A stretch of DNA of 39,315 nucleotides from Azoarcus sp031556475 (GCA_031556475.1 JAVBSY010000084.1:1-39315); one strand, 5' to 3'; counted from the stretch's first letter, positions 1-9,085 are shown. Notes: generated by a model not told the origin, from the sequence alone. A program made the numbers and translations.

Positions 1-683
1 GTGGCGGTGGTGTCCAGTTGCGAGCGGGCCACCGCCAGCATGGCGCCCACACCGTCGGAAGAGGACAGCAGCTCGGCCATGACGGTGACTTTCCACGAAG
101 TGCCGAGCGCGGTGATCCATGCCGGAAACAGATAGGCCAACAGGTGCGGCAGATACAGATCGGTCAGCCGCATGTGCCAAGGCAGATGGAAGACACGGGC
201 CATGTCGCGCAGGTGGTGGTCGAGCGTGCGCGTGCCTTGCAGCGCGCCGACGAACACCACCGGCAGGCAGGCGACGAACACGGTGAATACCGGCGTGCCG
301 TCGGTGGCGCCGAACCACAGCATGGCCAGTACCAACCAGGCAATGGGCGGCATGCCCAATAGCAGCGTCACCCAGGGGCGCGACATCATCGCCGCGGTCA
401 TCGACAGCCCGGCGAGCATGCCCAGCGCACTACCCACGCCGACAGCCAGCGCCAGCCCGATGAGCGCGCGACGCGCGGTGACGGCCAGTTCGGGCCAGGC
501 CTTGCCGTCGGCAAGCCAATGTCCGAGCATGCCGAAGGTGCTCAGCGGGTCGGGCAGAATCAGCGGCCCGTAGTACTCCGCACCGGCCTCCCACAGCGCG
601 ACGAACAGCAACAGGCTCGCCGCCGCGCCCCATCCGCTCCACAGGTAGGCCGGGGCACCCCGGATGGCGCGGAACGGAATCAT
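1..683 (-). CDS. ABC transporter permease, SsuC/TauC-like (3' end beyond window)
   Basis: Inner-membrane permease of an ABC importer of the nitrate/sulfonate/taurine type. I translated it from ATG at 681-683; about 227 residues are visible before the window edge. A hydrophobic segment lies near residues 17-32 (LLLFVALWEAG), with further membrane spans around residues 70-95, 105-125 and 135-148. The cytoplasmic loop that docks to the ATPase is recognisable near residues 160-185 (DMARVFHLPW followed by LYLPHLLAYLFP). Its ATGA start overlaps the TGA stop of the binding-protein gene, so the two are translationally coupled. An ATPase gene is expected downstream, outside the window. The substrate cannot be read from the sequence; the family also carries pyrimidines, aliphatic sulfonates and bicarbonate. 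Confidence 0.85.
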   Translation of the reverse strand, partial: MIPFRAIRGAPAYLWSGWGAAASLLLFVALWEAGAEYYGPLILPDPLSTFGMLGHWLADGKAWPELAVTARRALIGLALAVGVGSALGMLAGLSMTAAMMSRPWVTLLLGMPPIAWLVLAMLWFGATDGTPVFTVFVACLPVVFVGALQGTRTLDHHLRDMARVFHLPWHMRLTDLYLPHLLAYLFPAWITALGTSWKVTVMAELLSSSDGVGAMLAVARSQLDTTA

Positions 684-1735
684 GGCGACGGCGAGTGGTA
701 GAACGCATCGCCCGGCAAGCGTCCACCGACCAGACCGGGGTCGCGGGCGAGCAGTTGGCCGAAGAAGAACTCCAGTTCTCCACGCGCCTTCGCGGCGGGT
801 ACCGCTTCGAGCTGGCTGGCTGCAATGGAATCGGCCACCGCTTCGGCGGTGAGCAGATCGATGTGTTTGGCGGCCAGCGCACCGCAATCGGCCGCATGGC
901 TGCGGCACCAATCCAGCGAACGCGCATGGGCGGCTTCGATACGCGCCATCGCGTCGGGCCGTTCGCGCAATGTGCCGATGACCGCAACGCCGGCCTGCGG
1001 AATACGGGAAGGACGCTGGAACAGCCGGCCCCACTCCTTTTGCAGGTCGACACTACGGTGCAATTCGGGAGCGACCAGACCGAGCGGGAAGGATTTCGTC
1101 TTGCGCAGGGCCATCGATACCGCCGGCTCGGCCAGCAGAGCGTGATCGACACGGCGGGTGATCAGCAACTGCATGGCCTCCATCGGCGTGGGCACGTAAC
1201 GCAGGCGGAAATCCTTTCGCGCGTCGAGGTTCTGCCGCGCCGTGAGCAGTTGAAACATCACGTCCGGCATGTCGCCACGAAACGGAATGGCGACCTCCTC
1301 GCCCTTGAAGTCCGCCAGCGTCTGTTTGTCCGGCGCGCGCGACACCATCCACAGCATGCCCCACACCGAAACGTCGAGCAGCGTCACCGGCGCCCCCCGG
1401 TTGTGCAGATTGGCGGCCACGTTGCTGGGCATCGCCAGCACGTCGGCCTTGCCGTTGAGCACCATCGCACGCAACTGGTCGGGGTCGCGCCACGCGACGA
1501 ATTCCACCTTGTCGGCCAGATCGGCCAGCGCACCACTGGTCGCCATGTGAATCAGCGGGGCCGACACCGTACCAGGCGGGCCGGCCAGCGTGAGCTTGGG
1601 CAAGCGAGCGGACGGGTGCGCAGATGCATCCACAGCGTCCGCGGCCTGTGCAACACCCGCAAGACAAAGTGCACACAAGGCGACAACAAGGCGATGCCAG
1701 CAGGATGAGAGAGGATTTGGCAAGAAAGAACACAT
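680..1735 (-). CDS. ABC transporter periplasmic substrate-binding protein, NMT1/SsuA-like
   Basis: A 351-residue secreted solute-binding protein. The N-terminus has a signal peptide: a hydrophobic core near residues 14-29 (LVVALCALCLAGVAQA) ending in an AQA-AD cleavage site. The mature part reads like the two-lobed NMT1/SsuA family, with LTLAGPPGTVSAPLIHMA at the start of lobe one, a gene-product-typical VLNGKADVLAMPSN stretch, and a hinge return around VDHALLAEPAVS. It overlaps the permease by four bases, so the two form one operon. The start at 1735 precedes a good signal peptide; no strong ribosome site is seen. A Fur-box-like palindrome lies about 60 bases upstream. The ligand is unknown. 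Confidence 0.85.
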   Translation of the reverse strand: MCSFLPNPLSSCWHRLVVALCALCLAGVAQAADAVDASAHPSARLPKLTLAGPPGTVSAPLIHMATSGALADLADKVEFVAWRDPDQLRAMVLNGKADVLAMPSNVAANLHNRGAPVTLLDVSVWGMLWMVSRAPDKQTLADFKGEEVAIPFRGDMPDVMFQLLTARQNLDARKDFRLRYVPTPMEAMQLLITRRVDHALLAEPAVSMALRKTKSFPLGLVAPELHRSVDLQKEWGRLFQRPSRIPQAGVAVIGTLRERPDAMARIEAAHARSLDWCRSHAADCGALAAKHIDLLTAEAVADSIAASQLEAVPAAKARGELEFFFGQLLARDPGLVGGRLPGDAFYHSPSP

Positions 1736-1795
1736 GGCGAAAAAGCCTTGGAAAACTCGGAAAGTAGGCTAGGGAGTGCTGGGGCAACCCATTAA

Positions 1796-1812
1796 ATAAG
1801 ACATATTCTCAT
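1796..1812. promoter_or_regulatory. Fur-box-like palindrome upstream of the ABC importer
   Basis: Read on the minus strand the 17 bases are ATGAGAATATGTCTTAT. The left half is the usual Fur half-site ATGAGAAT; the right half matches ATTCTCAT at five of eight positions. It lies in the AT-rich part of the 225-base gap between the divergent binding-protein gene (start 1735) and oxyR (start 1961), in the right place to overlap the importer promoter. By-eye match only; another metal regulator or no regulator is possible. Confidence 0.35.
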
Positions 1813-1960
1813 TTTCAGCCATCATGCGCAGCCACCAAATACCCGTCCATGACCTGAATCAACTCCACCACCACGGCTTATCGAACTACGCGTTCGGCGC
1901 ATAGCGGGGTAACATGGACTGATTGACCTCATAAAAACCTGCCGAGCGGGGTAAAAATCC

Positions 1961-2890
1961 ATGACGCTCACCGATCTTCGCTATCTCGTTGCGCTGGCGC
2001 ATGAGCGCCATTTTGGCCGTGCCGCGGAGAAATGCCACGTCAGCCAGCCAACTTTGTCGGTAGCGATCAAGAAAGTCGAGGACGAACTCGGCGTGCAGTT
2101 GTTCGAGCGCAGCGCCGCCGAGGTGAAAATCACCGCGACCGGCCGGCGCATCGTCGAACAGGCGGAAAAGGTTCTGATGGAGGCAGGCCAGATCCATGAG
2201 ATCGCCGCCGCCGGCAAGGATCCGCTCGTCGGACCGCTGCGCGTCGGCGTGATCTATACCATCGGCCCCTATCTGCTGCCGCGGCTCATTCCGCGCGTGC
2301 GCCAGATGGCACCGAAAATGCCGCTGGTCATCCAGGAAAACTATACCAACCGGCTCATCGAGGCACTCAAGCGCGGCGAACTGGACGTCATCATCCTCAG
2401 CCTGCCGCTCGAAGAGGCGAGTATCGTTGCCCAGCCGGTGTATGACGAACCTTTCCGCGTGCTGATTCCGGCCGATCATCCGTGGAAAGCGGAAACGCGC
2501 ATCGACCCCGACCAGCTCGCCGAAGATCAATTGCTGTTGCTGGGTGCAGGCAACTGTTTCCGCGAGCAAGTGCTGGAAGTCTGCCCGCAATGCCGCAACG
2601 TCGGCGGCTTGCAGCGTACGCTGGAAGGCAGTTCGCTGGAAACGATCCGCCACATGGTCGCCACCGGCCTGGGCGTGACGGTGCTGCCCAGCTCCGCCGC
2701 CGACGAGTTGCCGCAGCATAACCCGCTCGTTGCCGTGCGCCCCTTCGCCGAGCCGGAACCGACGCGCCGCGTCGCGCTGGCGTGGCGGGTGACATACCCA
2801 CGCAACGGCGCCATCGATATTCTGCGCAACGCGATTTTCGAGAGCGAGCTGCCCGGCGTGCGGCCGATCGCCCGTGCGCACGCGGCATGA
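1961..2890 (+). CDS. oxyR: Hydrogen-peroxide-sensing LysR-family regulator OxyR
   Basis: A 309-residue LysR-type transcription regulator. Residues 1-60 form the winged helix-turn-helix (FGRAAEKCHVSQPTLSVAIK), and residues 90-300 the inducer domain. The two redox cysteines fall exactly at the E. coli numbers, Cys199 (GNCFREQ) and Cys208 (EVCPQC), with an additional Cys at 211; in the family they form a disulfide on peroxide exposure and switch on defence genes. The next gene on the same strand is dps, a classic OxyR target, which supports the assignment. A TTGACC hexamer occurs at 1923-1928 but no convincing -10 follows it. Confidence 0.95.
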   Translation: MTLTDLRYLVALAHERHFGRAAEKCHVSQPTLSVAIKKVEDELGVQLFERSAAEVKITATGRRIVEQAEKVLMEAGQIHEIAAAGKDPLVGPLRVGVIYTIGPYLLPRLIPRVRQMAPKMPLVIQENYTNRLIEALKRGELDVIILSLPLEEASIVAQPVYDEPFRVLIPADHPWKAETRIDPDQLAEDQLLLLGAGNCFREQVLEVCPQCRNVGGLQRTLEGSSLETIRHMVATGLGVTVLPSSAADELPQHNPLVAVRPFAEPEPTRRVALAWRVTYPRNGAIDILRNAIFESELPGVRPIARAHAA

Positions 2891-2945
2891 CCGGCTTTAA
2901 GCCAAAGCGCGGGGAAGAACACGGAAAGGAAATATTTTGCCGGCT

Positions 2946-2973
2946 TTGACACTGCCGGCGATTGGCCTAGGAT
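2946..2973 (+). promoter_or_regulatory. Sigma-70-type promoter of dps
   Basis: A perfect -35 TTGACA at 2946-2951, a 16-base spacer and a -10 TAGGAT at 2968-2973 stand between oxyR and dps. This would give a leader of about 50 bases before the dps start at 3034, so dps can be transcribed independently of oxyR. Confidence 0.6.
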
Positions 2974-3033
2974 TCGTTCGACGGCCCTCTGTTTGGGCCG
3001 CATCCATTCATCATGACCATAAAGGAGAAAAAC

Positions 3034-3504
3034 ATGGAAATCGACATCGGCATCGGCAAGAAGGAGCGGGCGGAAATCGCCGAAGGGCTGTCGCGCCTGC
3101 TCGCCGACAGCTACACCCTTTACCTGGCCACGCACAATTTCCACTGGAATGTGACCGGGCCGATGTTCAACACGCTGCACCTGATGTTCGAGCAGCAGTA
3201 CACCGAACTGGCTGCAGCGGTCGATCTGATCGCCGAGCGCATCCGCGCCCTCGGTTTCCCCGCGCCCGGCACTTACAAGGAATTTCAGAAGCTGACGAGC
3301 ATCGCCGAACCCAAGGGCGTGCCCGCTGCCAATGAGATGATCCGCACCCTGGTGCAAGGCCAGGAAGCCGTGGTGAAAACCGCGCGCAGCATTTTCCCGC
3401 TGGCCGACAAGAGCAGCGACGAACCGACTGCCGACCTGCTCACGCAGCGTATGCAGGTACACGAGAAGAACGCCTGGATGCTGCGCAGCCTGCTCGAAAA
3501 GTAA
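3034..3504 (+). CDS. dps: Dps ferritin-like DNA-binding protein
   Basis: A 156-residue Dps: a dodecameric mini-ferritin that oxidises iron with peroxide, stores it and protects DNA. The ferroxidase signature is intact: His37 in THNFHWNVTGP, then Asp64 and Glu68 in AVDLIAERIRALG, with the same spacing as His51, Asp78 and Glu82 of E. coli Dps. I chose ATG 3034 because AAAGGAG at 3021-3027 lies six bases before it; an ATG at 3013 would put that ribosome site inside the gene. The N-terminus is short with few lysines, so direct DNA binding is less certain than iron storage. It follows oxyR and has its own promoter. Confidence 0.95.
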   Translation: MEIDIGIGKKERAEIAEGLSRLLADSYTLYLATHNFHWNVTGPMFNTLHLMFEQQYTELAAAVDLIAERIRALGFPAPGTYKEFQKLTSIAEPKGVPAANEMIRTLVQGQEAVVKTARSIFPLADKSSDEPTADLLTQRMQVHEKNAWMLRSLLEK

Positions 3505-3552
3505 GAAATAGTAAGGAATAAGTAGGCGCCTGGGATCGGGCGCCAGGAACGA

Positions 3553-3600
3553 CGGCGGGCAAGTTTTGGGTTACACCCGTTTGCCCGCCGCTTTGTCGTT
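3553..3600. terminator. Hairpin terminator between dps and topB
   Basis: Ten-base perfect inverted repeat, CGGCGGGCAA at 3553-3562 and TTGCCCGCCG at 3581-3590, followed by CTTTGTCGTTTT. It lies between two convergent genes, so it can stop dps transcripts and possibly topB transcripts too. Confidence 0.65.
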
Positions 3601-3605
3601 TTCGC

Positions 3606-6191
3606 TCAGGCGGATTTGACGCGGCGGCGAGTGGCCGTCTTCGCCGGTGCGGTTTTCGCGGCGGCGGCTTTGCCCGTTTCCGCCTTGGCCGCCGCGGCTT
3701 TCGTCGGCCGCGGTTCGCGCTTCTCGAACTCGAAGCCGACCTTGCCGTCCGCACCGCGCACGAGGAAAGCGGAGAACTTGCGCCGCGTGCGGGCGGAAAC
3801 AAAACCCTTGAGTAAATCGGTGCGCCCCTGCGCCAGCAACTTCGTCATCTGCTCCGGATCGACCGGCTGTTGCAGGATGATTTTGCCAGAGCGGAAATCG
3901 CAGCTTCGCGCAGCGCCGACCGATTTTTCGCAGACGTAAGCCATGCCGTGCTCGAACACGCCGGCCGCGCATTTCGGGCACGGCCCGAGCGATTGCTGGG
4001 CGGAAAAATCCACCGCCTCGCCACCCTCTTCGCCGTCCTTCGGCTGGCCGAAGTCGAATTCGGGCTGCTTGTCGTCATTGAGCCGGATTTCGGCGTTGAA
4101 CAGCCGTCCCATCTTGTTGCGGAAACCGGTAAGCGGGCCGACTTTGCCAGTGGCGAGCAGGGTTTCGATCTCATCGATTTCAAACTGGCGGCCCGCGACG
4201 ATTTTCCACGTGCTCCAATCGCAGGACTGGCAGGCGAACTTCTTGTAGTTTTCCTTCACCGTGCCGCCGCAGCGCGGGCAAGGCGTGGCCAGGGTGGCGA
4301 AATCGCCCGGCACGGTGTCCGACTCGAAGCGCTTGGTGCGGTCGACCATGTCTCGCGCCATTGCGGCGATGTCGTGCATGAATGCGGTGCGCGACAATTC
4401 GCCACGCTCCATGCGGGCCAACTGGTATTCCCAGCCGCCGGTCAACTCCGGCGAGGTCAGCGCATTGACGCCCAGCCCGGTGAGCAGGGTGATCAGCGAG
4501 AAGGCCTTGGCGCTCGGTATCAGTTCGCGGCCGTCGCGGTGGAGGTATTGCTCGGCGATCAGGCCTTCGATGATCTGCGCCCGTGTCGCCGGGGTGCCGA
4601 GGCCGCGCTCGGCCATCGCCGCGCGCAGTTCCTCGTCGTCCACCATCTTGCCCGCGCTTTCCATCGCGGACAGCAGCGTGGCTTCGTTGAAGCGCGCCGG
4701 CGGCTTGGTTTGCAGGGCCTTGACGAGGAGTTCCTCGGTGGCGACGGTTTCGTTCGCCTGCACGGGCACCAGTTGCTGGCCGTCGCTTTCCTTACCAGAA
4801 CCGTCCTTCCCCGCTTTCTGCTCGACTGCCGCTTCCTTGCCGTAGACCGCGAGCCAGCCCGGGCTCGTCAGCACTTTGCCCTCGGTCTTGAAGGCCTCGC
4901 CTTCGACGCGGGTGATGCGGGTGGTGACCTGGTATTCCGCCGCCGGGTAGAACACGGCGAGAAAGCGCCGGGTGACCAGATCGTAGATCTTCTGCTCGGC
5001 TTCGGAGAGGCTCTTCGGTGCCGTGCCGGTGGGGATGATGGCGAAGTGGTCGGAAATCTTGGTGTTGTCGAAGATCCGCTTGTTCGGCTTGATCCAGCCC
5101 CGCTTGGCAATCTCGGCGGCGAAAGGGGCGTATTCGTCGGGCAGGCCGCGCATGACCTCGCCCACCGTACCGAGGTAGTCCTCCGGCAACGCGCGTGCGT
5201 CGGTTCGCGGGTAGGTCAGCACCTTGTGCTTTTCGTACAGCGCCTGGGCGATCTGCAGCGTGACGCGGGCGGAAAAACCGAAGCGGCCATTGGCTTCGCG
5301 CTGCAGGCTGGTGAGATCGAACAACAGCGGCGAGAGCTGCGTCGACGGCTTCGACTCCTCGCTGACCCGGCCTGGCTTTCCCGCGCAGCGGGCGCGGATC
5401 GCCTCGGCCTTGGCCGCGTCCCACAGGCGGTAGGCGTTGGCATGCTCGTCGCCTTCGGGGCGTTTGAAATTTTCGTCGAACCAGCGCCCGGGGTATACAC
5501 CGGCGGCGCAACGGAAACGAGCTTCCAGTTCCCAGTAATCGCGCGGCTTGAACTTGCGGATACGGTCTTCGCGCTCGACGACGATGGTCAGCGTCGGTGT
5601 CTGCACCCGACCCACGGTCGTGAGGTGGAAGCCGCCGGTCTTGGAGTTGAACGCGGTCATCGCCCGCGTGCCGTTGATGCCGATCAGCCAGTCGCTTTCG
5701 GCGCGGCACACCGCCGCGTCGCGCAGCCCTTCGACATCGCGCTCGCTGCGCAGATGGACGAAGCCCTGGCGGATCGCGGCCGCCGTCATCGATTGCAGCC
5801 ACAGCCGCTGCACCGGCTTGGATGTGCCCGCATGCCGAGCGATGAAGTTGAAGATCAGTTCGCCTTCGCGTCCCGCGTCGCAGGCGTTGATGAGACCGGT
5901 AACGTCCTTGCGCGTGATCAGGCGGGTGAGCAGCTTCAGCCGGTCGTCGGTCTTCTCGATCGGTTTCAGCACGAAATGGGGCGGAATGACCGGCAGGTGG
6001 GCGAAAGTCCACTTGCCGCGCTTGACCTCATACTCTTCCGGCACCGCCAGTTCGAGCAGATGGCCAACCGCCGACGACAGTACATAGGCGTCGGACTCGT
6101 AGTAGTCCTTTTCTTTGGTGAAACCGCCCAGCGCACGGGCAATATCCTGTGCGACGGAGGGTTTTTCCGCGATGATCAGTTGCTTACTCAT
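3606..6191 (-). CDS. topB: DNA topoisomerase III
   Basis: A type IA topoisomerase of 861 residues that relaxes negative supercoils and decatenates DNA by single-strand passage. It opens with the Toprim domain (LIIAEKPSVAQ with Glu9; acidic motif DAGREGELI near residues 105-113). The catalytic tyrosine is Tyr327 in VLTYPRTDARALP. The C-terminal third has two zinc-ribbon-like cysteine clusters (CPRCGG...CQSCDW and CPKCAAG...CEKS) and ends in an Ala/Lys-rich basic tail of about 35 residues. I start at ATG 6191 (MSKQLIIAEK), where the family begins; an upstream ATG at 6272 adds 27 unconserved residues. It is the last gene of the lysM-dprA-smg-topB run. Confidence 0.95.
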   Translation of the reverse strand: MSKQLIIAEKPSVAQDIARALGGFTKEKDYYESDAYVLSSAVGHLLELAVPEEYEVKRGKWTFAHLPVIPPHFVLKPIEKTDDRLKLLTRLITRKDVTGLINACDAGREGELIFNFIARHAGTSKPVQRLWLQSMTAAAIRQGFVHLRSERDVEGLRDAAVCRAESDWLIGINGTRAMTAFNSKTGGFHLTTVGRVQTPTLTIVVEREDRIRKFKPRDYWELEARFRCAAGVYPGRWFDENFKRPEGDEHANAYRLWDAAKAEAIRARCAGKPGRVSEESKPSTQLSPLLFDLTSLQREANGRFGFSARVTLQIAQALYEKHKVLTYPRTDARALPEDYLGTVGEVMRGLPDEYAPFAAEIAKRGWIKPNKRIFDNTKISDHFAIIPTGTAPKSLSEAEQKIYDLVTRRFLAVFYPAAEYQVTTRITRVEGEAFKTEGKVLTSPGWLAVYGKEAAVEQKAGKDGSGKESDGQQLVPVQANETVATEELLVKALQTKPPARFNEATLLSAMESAGKMVDDEELRAAMAERGLGTPATRAQIIEGLIAEQYLHRDGRELIPSAKAFSLITLLTGLGVNALTSPELTGGWEYQLARMERGELSRTAFMHDIAAMARDMVDRTKRFESDTVPGDFATLATPCPRCGGTVKENYKKFACQSCDWSTWKIVAGRQFEIDEIETLLATGKVGPLTGFRNKMGRLFNAEIRLNDDKQPEFDFGQPKDGEEGGEAVDFSAQQSLGPCPKCAAGVFEHGMAYVCEKSVGAARSCDFRSGKIILQQPVDPEQMTKLLAQGRTDLLKGFVSARTRRKFSAFLVRGADGKVGFEFEKREPRPTKAAAAKAETGKAAAAKTAPAKTATRRRVKSA

Positions 6192-6303
6192 GCCGGCTGG
6201 CTTGCTGCGGAGGCCGTTGCCGGCACCCGTCCGAATCGGTGATGGAGCGGCGGATGATAAAGAGCCGGCCATGTGGCGCGCAAGCCGGCCGTGCGTGAAT
6301 ACG

Positions 6304-6771
6304 TCAATGCCACGCCGCGGGCGTGTCGTCGTCCTCGTCCACCAGCAGCTCGTCGAGGATCAGACTGTCCACCGGCTGCTCACGCTGCCACAGCACCATG
6401 AGCACGATGACCTTGAGGCGGCCGAGGGTGAGGGTAAAGTCGCCAAGCGCCATCGCACGCTCGATGATCAGTTCGCGGCCGCGTGCGTCGAGCACGCCGG
6501 CGTTTTCCAGAAAAGCAAGAAAACCCCGACACTCGACATTGATCCGCGCTTTTTCCTTGTCGGCATAAAGACGCACGGCGCCTGCCGACGGCGCGACGAC
6601 CTGGCTGGAAGATTCGGCGGTCCGGCGCAGACCGGCAAGCCATTCGAGCGCCTCGGAGATTTCATCATCCTCGAAACCCGCCGCCGACAGTTTGCGGGCA
6701 AGCTGTTTCGATTCGGGGCAGGCATCGGCGTGGATGTAGCTCTCGAAAAGGTAAACCAGAATGTCGAACAA
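6304..6771 (-). CDS. smg: Smg family protein (DUF494)
   Basis: A 155-residue acidic protein of the Smg/DUF494 family, whose biochemical role is not established. It matches the family closely from its first residues (FDILVYLFESYIHAD) and through ECRGFLAFLENAGVL and LKVIVLMVLW. The start codon is TTG at 6769-6771: a strong GGGAGG at 6777-6782 lies five bases upstream, and the family's conserved second residue Phe follows directly. It sits between dprA and topB, the usual neighbours in betaproteobacteria, with a 97-base gap from dprA. The C-terminus is rich in Asp/Glu (LLVDEDDDTPAAWH). Confidence 0.92.
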   Translation of the reverse strand: MFDILVYLFESYIHADACPESKQLARKLSAAGFEDDEISEALEWLAGLRRTAESSSQVVAPSAGAVRLYADKEKARINVECRGFLAFLENAGVLDARGRELIIERAMALGDFTLTLGRLKVIVLMVLWQREQPVDSLILDELLVDEDDDTPAAWH

Positions 6772-6868
6772 AGTTACCTCCCGAAATGGGTATAGCGGGT
6801 GCCGATGGGACCGCTACCCATGTCCGTGCCCGGCTGTTTGACCTGCACAAAAACAAGTAAAAGGAATA

Positions 6869-7987
6869 TCACAAACGCTGGAAGCGATTGCCCGGCAAAC
6901 GGGCGATACGGCCATCCAGCTCCATGCCGAGGAGCATGGCGTAAAGCGCGTCCACCGTCAAACCGCAGCGCAGTGCGAGCGTATCGCCATCGACCGGATC
7001 GTGCCCGAGCGCAGCGAGAATCCTCCCGTCATCACCTCCACTACCGCCCGGCATGGCAGGCGGGGTGTCGGCGGCCTTGGCCGGCGTAGCCTTGGAAAAA
7101 GCCGGGGGCAGGCGGCCACGCAACTCCTCCAGCACGTCCTCGGCGGTTTCGACCAGTTTGGCACCATCGCGAATCAAACGATGACAGCCGCGCGACAGCG
7201 GCGAATGGATCGAGCCTGGAATGGCGAATACCTCACGGCCGGTTTCGGCAGCGAGCCGGGCGGTAATCAAAGAACCGCTGCCGGTAGCCGCTTCGACGAC
7301 AAGAACACCGAGCGACAAGCCGGCGATAAGCCGGTTGCGGCGCGGAAAGTGATGCCGCAGCGCCGCACTGCCAAGAGGAAACTCGCTGACGATGACGCCT
7401 TGCGCCGAGATGGCGCGCGCCAGATCGGCATTACGCGCGGGGTAAATGCGATCCGCTCCGGTACCGATGATGGCGATCGTGCTTGCCGACCCACCTGCGA
7501 GGGCACCGCGATGGGCTGCGGCGTCGATACCAAGGGCAAGGCCACTGATGATCGTCAACCCGGCTGCGCACAGATGTTTGGCGAAAGCTTCGGCGTTGGC
7601 CTCCCCTTGCGGGGTGGCCGAACGTGCGCCGACGATGGCAAGCGCCGGCCGCTCCAGCAGTGCTGGGTTACCTTTGACGTAGAGCAGCAGGGGCGGGTCG
7701 GCCATGTCGAGCAGCGCACGCGGATAGGCGCTGTCGGCCAGGGTAAGGATCCGGTTGCCGGCATCGGCCGCCCAGGCCAACGCGGCTTCGATCGCAACCT
7801 GATCGGGCGGAGCGAACAGACGATCCGCGCCTTCGTTACCGATAAGGCTGGCGACGGCACTACGGCTTGCGGCGAAAATCTGCGGCGGCAGACCAAACGC
7901 GGCGAGCAGCCTGCGTTGGCGCTCGCCGCCCAAACCGTGGGTCAGGCCCAACCGCAGCCAAGCGGCAAGATCGTTGTCGTCGGACAA
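6869..7987 (-). CDS. dprA: DNA-processing protein DprA (Smf)
   Basis: A 372-residue DprA, which binds incoming single-stranded DNA during transformation and loads RecA. An N-terminal SAM/HhH-like part (residues 1-70) is followed by the Rossmann-like core with ALAIVGARSATPQG, the ISGLALGIDAAAHRGAL motif and FPRRNRLIAGLS; residues after about 310 form a winged helix (DGDTLALRCGLTVDAL). No ATG is available in frame near the start; TTG at 7985-7987 is the likely start. It is 57 bases downstream of the LysM-domain gene and upstream of smg. Its presence suggests, but does not prove, natural competence. Confidence 0.93.
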   Translation of the reverse strand: MSDDNDLAAWLRLGLTHGLGGERQRRLLAAFGLPPQIFAASRSAVASLIGNEGADRLFAPPDQVAIEAALAWAADAGNRILTLADSAYPRALLDMADPPLLLYVKGNPALLERPALAIVGARSATPQGEANAEAFAKHLCAAGLTIISGLALGIDAAAHRGALAGGSASTIAIIGTGADRIYPARNADLARAISAQGVIVSEFPLGSAALRHHFPRRNRLIAGLSLGVLVVEAATGSGSLITARLAAETGREVFAIPGSIHSPLSRGCHRLIRDGAKLVETAEDVLEELRGRLPPAFSKATPAKAADTPPAMPGGSGGDDGRILAALGHDPVDGDTLALRCGLTVDALYAMLLGMELDGRIARLPGNRFQRL

Positions 7988-8044
7988 TGTGTCGTCGTTG
8001 GATAGGCGCTCAGAGAACGTTCGATCGGTGTCTATTCAACGCAC

Positions 8045-9085
8045 TCAGGGATTACGCAAGCTGTCGCCGATCGTTACCGGGCCATCGGACTCCATCACCA
8101 ACGCATAGGAAACGCGATCGAAAACGCGGAATACGAAAGCAAGGCCATAGCGTTTTTCCGGCAACACGAATTTTTCCTTGACGCCGTCGTCGTTGAACTC
8201 GGCGGTACCGCGATTGCGATAGAGCGCAAGAACATGACCCGCTTCGAGGCCGTCGCGGGCACCGACGTCGAGCGCGATGATGTTCATCTTTCCTGTTTCG
8301 ACAACCCCGCGGTGGATGGAAATCAACTGTCCCGCGATCGGCGTATCCGGTTCGTGAGGAACATAGGAAAACACCGTCGGCCGCTCGCTCGGCAGCATGA
8401 GATCGCCCGTACCGATTTCCTCATTGGCGGAAATCAGTTCCAACGTGGCCGGATTACCGTGTTTGGTAACACGGGCCGAACCAAGATGAACCGCCTCGTA
8501 GGCGATGATTTCGTCCGTCCCCGGACGCGTCAGCGCCCGCGCCGGCCGATAAACCTGCCACGAGTCGATATCCTCGGGTACGTTCTTGGCGAAAACCGTA
8601 TCACCCGCACCCATATAGACGCGGCTGGTATCGGTGGCGATGATGGTGGCCGAGCCTTCCAGACGGGTCTGGTCGATGATCAGCGGATGATTCAGGAAGG
8701 GCTCGATGTCCTTGAGCGGAATGCTCGGAATGGCCGCGGATACGCCTTCCACATAGATTTGCGGATAAAGCTTCTCGTTGGTCGTCCCCGACGAACCGCC
8801 CACACGACGACCGACGCTGAGCCAGGGGCCGCTACGATCGAGCAGCACGACCTGTCCCGGGTCGATCAGGTGCGGATTGCGGATCTGGGCCTTGTTCATA
8901 CGCCAGACTTCAGGCCAGCGCCACGGCTGTTTGAGAAAGCGGCCCGAAATACCCCACAGCGTGTCGCCTTTGACCACGGTATAGGAGTCGGGCGCATCAT
9001 CGGCCAGGGTGGCACCCGCGGCCCAGGCGTTGCCGCTCAGCAGGGCCGCGATGCAGACGAAAACAGAGAATATAATGCGGATCAT
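8045..9085 (-). CDS. Secreted LysM-domain peptidoglycan-binding protein
   Basis: A 346-residue exported protein. Residues 1-22 are a signal peptide (IIFSVFVCIAALLSGNAWA) with cleavage after AWA. A single LysM motif follows at about 33-85 (YTVVKGDTLWGISGRFLKQPWRWPEVW), which binds the glycan strands of peptidoglycan. The remaining 260 residues are beta-rich with no motif I recognise. Proteins of this layout stand upstream of dprA in many betaproteobacteria. Its promoter must lie in the 182-base divergent gap shared with def, close to a 26-base inverted repeat. An enzymatic activity is not apparent. Confidence 0.88.
   Translation of the reverse strand: MIRIIFSVFVCIAALLSGNAWAAGATLADDAPDSYTVVKGDTLWGISGRFLKQPWRWPEVWRMNKAQIRNPHLIDPGQVVLLDRSGPWLSVGRRVGGSSGTTNEKLYPQIYVEGVSAAIPSIPLKDIEPFLNHPLIIDQTRLEGSATIIATDTSRVYMGAGDTVFAKNVPEDIDSWQVYRPARALTRPGTDEIIAYEAVHLGSARVTKHGNPATLELISANEEIGTGDLMLPSERPTVFSYVPHEPDTPIAGQLISIHRGVVETGKMNIIALDVGARDGLEAGHVLALYRNRGTAEFNDDGVKEKFVLPEKRYGLAFVFRVFDRVSYALVMESDGPVTIGDSLRNP

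Noticed and set aside
1923..1957. TTGACC with TAAAAA as an oxyR promoter
   Set aside because: The TAAAAA at 1952-1957 ends only three bases before the start codon and the spacing of 23 bases is too long.
2527..3462. 311-residue minus-strand frame across oxyR and dps
   Set aside because: It crosses two well-supported genes and a promoter on the other strand.
3870..6242. 790-residue plus-strand open frame
   Set aside because: It lies antisense to topB, whose motifs are complete. Long antisense frames are common in high-GC DNA and this one has low-complexity Arg/Gly/Ala-rich sequence.
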